Shown here piece after piece: positions 61,007-64,000 of a stretch of DNA of 64,000 bases. The DNA comes from JANFXS01 sp022791155 (lineage in GTDB: Bacteria; Bacillota; Clostridia; Lachnospirales; Anaerotignaceae). Position numbers and translations under genes: made by a program. The stretch's first letter is position 1. Each line of letters starts with the position of its first letter. The notes beneath the pieces are model-generated. The model made no database searches. It was not told the origin of the DNA and saw only the letters and a list, made by a program, of their open reading frames with translations. The stretch spans positions 1-64,000 of the forward strand of contig CATJUX010000073.1 in NCBI GenBank assembly GCA_949743895.1, in the 5' to 3' direction.

Positions 61007-62269
61007 TTAATTATTCAAAAAGCCTTTATAATGCCTCATAAGAAGCTGGCTTTCCAATGACTTAACAATGTCAAGGCACACGCCAACAACGATGATAAGC
61101 GTTGTTCCTCCAAATCCAACATTAAGCCCAAATATCCACTGCAACAATATTGGAACAATGGCCACACATGCAAAAACCAAGGCTCCAACAAGTGTTATTC
61201 TGTTAACAACTCTTGTTATAAAGGCGCTTGTTGGCTGTCCCGGCCTTATGCCCGGCACAAACCCACCGTTTTTCTTCATATTTTCTGCTATCTCATTTGG
61301 ATTGATGACAATTGATGTGTAGAAATAAGCAAAGAAAATTATGAGAGCCACATAAAGCACAGCGCCAACAGGGTGAGTCATTCTCAAAACGTCAATAACT
61401 TTGGCATATGCGCCCGTTGCCGGAATGAACTGGCTGAGCATTTCAGGAAACTGAAGGAGTGATATGGCAAAAATTATTGAAATGACTCCTGCTGTGTTAA
61501 CCTTAATCGGCATAAATGAGCTTTGGCCGCCCATGCTTCTTCTTCCCGCCATTTTTGATGAATATTGAACTGGTATTCTTCTTTCGCCATCGTTTATAAA
61601 AACTATGAACACAAGCACCAAAAGAAGTATCAACAATATGGCTATAACCTTTATAATGCCTGTGGCGTCACCTGTCTGTGCATAAAGAAAAAGAGAGCTT
61701 ATTCCATTTGGCAAGTTTGATATGATATTAACAAAAATAATCATTGACGAGCCATTTGCAATTCCTTTGGCCGTAATCTGTTCTGCAAGCCACATGATGA
61801 ATGTTGTTCCAGCCACAAGCGAAACAACTGATGCAACAAACAAAAACGGGCTGTTTGAAACAAACATTGACGAATAGCTATAAGTTATTCCTATGCCTTG
61901 AATAGCTGCAAGAACAACTGTGAGATACCTTGAGTAGGCTGAAAGTTTTTTCCTGCCTTCCTCGCCCTCTTTGTTGAGCTGTTCAAACTTAGGAATGGCA
62001 ACAGTCAAAAGCTGCATTATAATAGAAGATGTGATATACGGGCCAATACCCATTGCCATAATTGACCAGTTTGAATTATATCCGCCTGCAATTATATTGT
62101 AAAGTGTTCCTGTGGAATAGGCATTCTGGCTGGCCTTTATAGCCACAACATCAATTCCTGGAAGTGCGATTTGTGCCCCAAGCCTTACAACAGCAAGAAT
62201 AAGCAGCGTATAAAGGATTTTGTTCCTTATTTCCTTAACTTTCCATGAGTTGATGAACAAAGTGAGCAT
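61007..62269 (-). CDS. secY: preprotein translocase subunit SecY
   Basis: 420 residues with ten predicted membrane helices. Typical segments are NIIAGGYNSNWSIMAMGIGPYITSSI and the cytoplasmic loop RRIPVQYSSKMAGRR. It is the channel for protein export, together with SecE and SecG, and works with SecDF encoded at 6420-8630. Its start shares one base with the rplO stop (TAATG), so translation is coupled. Confidence 0.98.
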   Translation of the reverse strand: MLTLFINSWKVKEIRNKILYTLLILAVVRLGAQIALPGIDVVAIKASQNAYSTGTLYNIIAGGYNSNWSIMAMGIGPYITSSIIMQLLTVAIPKFEQLNKEGEEGRKKLSAYSRYLTVVLAAIQGIGITYSYSSMFVSNSPFLFVASVVSLVAGTTFIMWLAEQITAKGIANGSSMIIFVNIISNLPNGISSLFLYAQTGDATGIIKVIAILLILLLVLVFIVFINDGERRIPVQYSSKMAGRRSMGGQSSFMPIKVNTAGVISIIFAISLLQFPEMLSQFIPATGAYAKVIDVLRMTHPVGAVLYVALIIFFAYFYTSIVINPNEIAENMKKNGGFVPGIRPGQPTSAFITRVVNRITLVGALVFACVAIVPILLQWIFGLNVGFGGTTLIIVVGVCLDIVKSLESQLLMRHYKGFLNN

Positions 62270-62709
62270 TAGATCACCTCTGCTTTTCCGCCGGCCGCTT
62301 CAATTTTTTCAGCCGCTGTTTTGCTGAAATAATTCACTTTCACAGTGAGTTTTTTGTCAAGCTCGCCAACGCCAAGAATTTTAACGCCATCTCTTGGGTT
62401 GGAAACAAGACCTTTTGATTTTAAAGCTTCAATGTCAACAACAGTTCCCTCGTCAAAAACATTCAGGCTTTTAACATTTATGCTTATAATTTCTTTAGAA
62501 TTTCTGCAAGTGAACCCTCTTTTTGGAAGGCGTCTGTAAAGAGGCATCTGTCCGCCTTCAAACCCAGCCTTTCCGCCTGAACCACTGCGGGCGCCCTGAC
62601 CTTTGTGGCCTCTGCCTGCTGTTTTGCCATTTCCTGAAGCATGGCCTCTTCCTCGCCTCCACGCTTTGCTTTTTGAGCCTTCAGCTGGTCTTAATTCGCC
62701 TAAGTTCAT
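62269..62709 (-). CDS. rplO: 50S ribosomal protein L15
   Basis: 146 residues. The glycine-rich N-terminal tail ([21 protein letters not shown]) and the later [14 protein letters not shown] are diagnostic. It is a late-assembly protein of the 50S subunit. The ATG at 62709 follows GGAGG. Confidence 0.98.
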   Translation of the reverse strand: MNLGELRPAEGSKSKAWRRGRGHASGNGKTAGRGHKGQGARSGSGGKAGFEGGQMPLYRRLPKRGFTCRNSKEIISINVKSLNVFDEGTVVDIEALKSKGLVSNPRDGVKILGVGELDKKLTVKVNYFSKTAAEKIEAAGGKAEVI

Positions 62710-62730
62710 TGTAGCACCTCCTTAATTTTA

Positions 62731-62910
62731 TTATATTTCTTCAACTTTGATTAGATGTTTAACCTGATTAATCATTCCTCTTATCGCGTCATTGTCATGT
62801 TGTGTCACGCTTGAGTTAAGTTTTTTAAGTCCTAAAGCCTGAACAGTTTTCTTATGTTTCGGGATTGCACCGATTGTGGATTTCACTAATGTGATTTTTA
62901 TATCAGCCAC
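62731..62910 (-). CDS. rpmD: 50S ribosomal protein L30
   Basis: 59 residues, below the length of most automatic frames. [20 protein letters not shown] followed by [19 protein letters not shown] is the classic L30 start. The start codon is GTG at 62910, with GGAGGG upstream. It lies between rpsE and rplO as expected. Confidence 0.96.
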   Translation of the reverse strand: MADIKITLVKSTIGAIPKHKKTVQALGLKKLNSSVTQHDNDAIRGMINQVKHLIKVEEI

Positions 62911-62923
62911 TTTAATTCCCTCC

Positions 62924-63427
62924 TTAACCTAAGATTTCTTCAACAGACTTGCCGCGCAGTTTGGCAACCTTTTCAGGAGTGGTGATGTTTGCCAAACCTG
63001 CTATTGCAGCGCTAACTACATTGCGTTTGTTGTTTGAACCCAATGATTTTGTTCTGATGTTGCGGATGCCCGCCAATTCCATAACGGCACGCACAGGGCC
63101 TCCCGCTATAACTCCAGTTCCTTCGGCAGCCGGCATAAGCAGAACACTGGCGCTTCCAAAACGGCCTGTTGTTCCGTGATAAAGGCTGTCAACTTCATTT
63201 CTGTCAACATATATGAGGTTTTTCATGGCGTCTTCTTTGCCTTTGCGGATAGCGTCTGGAATTTCAGCGGCTTTTCCCATTCCGCATCCAACATGGCCGT
63301 TTTCGTCACCAACAACAACCAAAGCCGCAAATCTGAAAGTACGACCGCCTTTAACAACCTTTGTAACACGGTTAATGGTTACAACATTATCTTTAAGATC
63401 GAGTGTGCTTGGATCGATTCTTTTCAA
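62924..63427 (-). CDS. rpsE: 30S ribosomal protein S5
   Basis: 167 residues. [21 protein letters not shown] and GAASVLL-type segment with [20 protein letters not shown] are diagnostic ([20 protein letters not shown] here). It is important for decoding accuracy and contacts S4 and S8. It lies between rplR and rpmD. Confidence 0.97.
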   Translation of the reverse strand: MKRIDPSTLDLKDNVVTINRVTKVVKGGRTFRFAALVVVGDENGHVGCGMGKAAEIPDAIRKGKEDAMKNLIYVDRNEVDSLYHGTTGRFGSASVLLMPAAEGTGVIAGGPVRAVMELAGIRNIRTKSLGSNNKRNVVSAAIAGLANITTPEKVAKLRGKSVEEILG

Positions 63428-63445
63428 CCTTTTTCTCCTCCTTGC

Positions 63446-63814
63446 TTAGAAATTTAAGCCCGCTTCTCTTGCGGCGTCAGCCAATGCTTTAACTTTGCCG
63501 TGATAAACATAACCGCCTCTGTCAAAAACGGCCTCCGAAATGCCTTTTTCAAGAGCTTTTTTGGCAATTGCCTCTCCAACAGCTGCCGCTGCGTCAACAT
63601 TTGAAGTGGCTTCAAGTTTGCTGGCAATGTCAGCTTCCATTGTTGAAGCTGCTGCTAATGTGTGGCCGGCAACGTCGTCAATGAGCTGTGCATATATGTG
63701 CTTGTTTGATCTGAAAACAGCAAGCCTTGGCTGAACAGCTGTTCCGCTTATTTTGTTGCGGATTCTGTAATGACGTTTGATTCTCGCCTCCGCACGTGAT
63801 GGCTTTTTAATCAT
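63446..63814 (-). CDS. rplR: 50S ribosomal protein L18
   Basis: 122 residues. The start [19 protein letters not shown] and the core [18 protein letters not shown] are diagnostic. [21 protein letters not shown] closes the protein. It binds 5S rRNA. It follows rplF in the usual order. Confidence 0.98.
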   Translation of the reverse strand: MIKKPSRAEARIKRHYRIRNKISGTAVQPRLAVFRSNKHIYAQLIDDVAGHTLAAASTMEADIASKLEATSNVDAAAAVGEAIAKKALEKGISEAVFDRGGYVYHGKVKALADAAREAGLNF

Positions 63815-63886
63815 CTGGATTTCACTCCTATTCCTCTAAAAATTAGTCCCTTTCCGATATAAATAATCAGCCGCCATAGCCAATGA

Positions 63887-64000
63887 TTATTTCTTACCGG
63901 TCTTACCAACTTTACGTCTGATATATTCATCAGCATACTTAATACCTTTGCCCTTGTATGGTTCAGGAGGACGTTTTGTCCTTATTTCTGCTGCAAATTG
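63887..64000 (-). CDS. rplF: 50S ribosomal protein L6, C-terminal part (runs off the right edge)
   Basis: The last 37 codons and stop are present. The sequence [20 protein letters not shown] then [17 protein letters not shown] is the diagnostic L6 C-terminus. The 5' part lies beyond the window. It continues the spc operon upstream of rplR. Confidence 0.95.
   Translation of the reverse strand, partial: QFAAEIRTKRPPEPYKGKGIKYADEYIRRKVGKTGKK

Overview
The window comes from a low-GC, endospore-forming, anaerobic member of the Clostridia. Evidence for this: spore-cortex genes yabP and yabQ, a SCIFF ranthipeptide precursor with its radical SAM maturase, the YtaF family, a Firmicutes-type mcsA-mcsB-clpC operon, and strong GGAGG ribosome-binding sites. 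The roughly 180-residue L17 protein suggests a Lachnospirales-like lineage, but the genus cannot be fixed from sequence alone. Almost everything is chromosomal core. I see no prophage, CRISPR array or transposase.

Layout. 1-421: the 5' part of a 16S rRNA gene on the minus strand, with a perfect promoter at 613-641. 661-2678: a sirtuin, a 58-residue orphan and a CmpB-like membrane protein. 2872-3861: lepB and rplS. 4119-10824: a minus-strand operon running TIGR04086 membrane protein, scfA, scfB, secD, secF, recJ, apt. 10939-13124: a PHP phosphoesterase, an ECF substrate-binding subunit and a tRNA Met-Glu-Val operon. 13503-21518: yabP-yabQ-divIC, a PAS protein, pyruvate carboxylase, radA and two small conserved genes. 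21598-21837: a tandem palindromic repeat. 21997-26018: mcsA-mcsB-clpC with two CIRCE-like operators and no ctsR gene. 26484-34413: RluA, a GH13 glycosidase, an Ig-like protein, a SIMPL protein, glmS and glmM. 34774-36608: an EamA transporter and msrAB. 36826-41227: a metal-homeostasis neighbourhood. 41441-50248: EamA, TfoX-like, recD2, comF, patatin, ytaF and a Ca-type ATPase. 50526-64000: the ribosomal block rplF...rplQ-ecfA1-ecfA2-ecfT-truA-rplM-rpsI, all on the minus strand.

Most notable. (1) The metal neighbourhood holds a CsoR/RcnR-family repressor whose predicted ligand spacing (H36-C68-H93-C97) matches the nickel-sensor InrS fingerprint. It also holds a P1B ATPase without an N-terminal metal-binding domain, an unrecognised 225-residue protein and a 45-residue charged microprotein. 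G/C-tract inverted repeats lie before both the regulator and the ATPase. (2) The mcsA-mcsB-clpC operon appears to be under CIRCE/HrcA-type rather than CtsR-type control, with two promoter-plus-operator modules. (3) Several strongly structured non-coding gaps interrupt the ribosomal operon around rpoA. (4) A terminator-like hairpin with a T-run abuts the radA ribosome-binding site. (5) A terminator separates the SCIFF precursor from its maturase.

Start codons were moved from the longest open frame where a Shine-Dalgarno sequence clearly chose an internal start. These choices are stated entry by entry. All family assignments were made by eye, without database searches.
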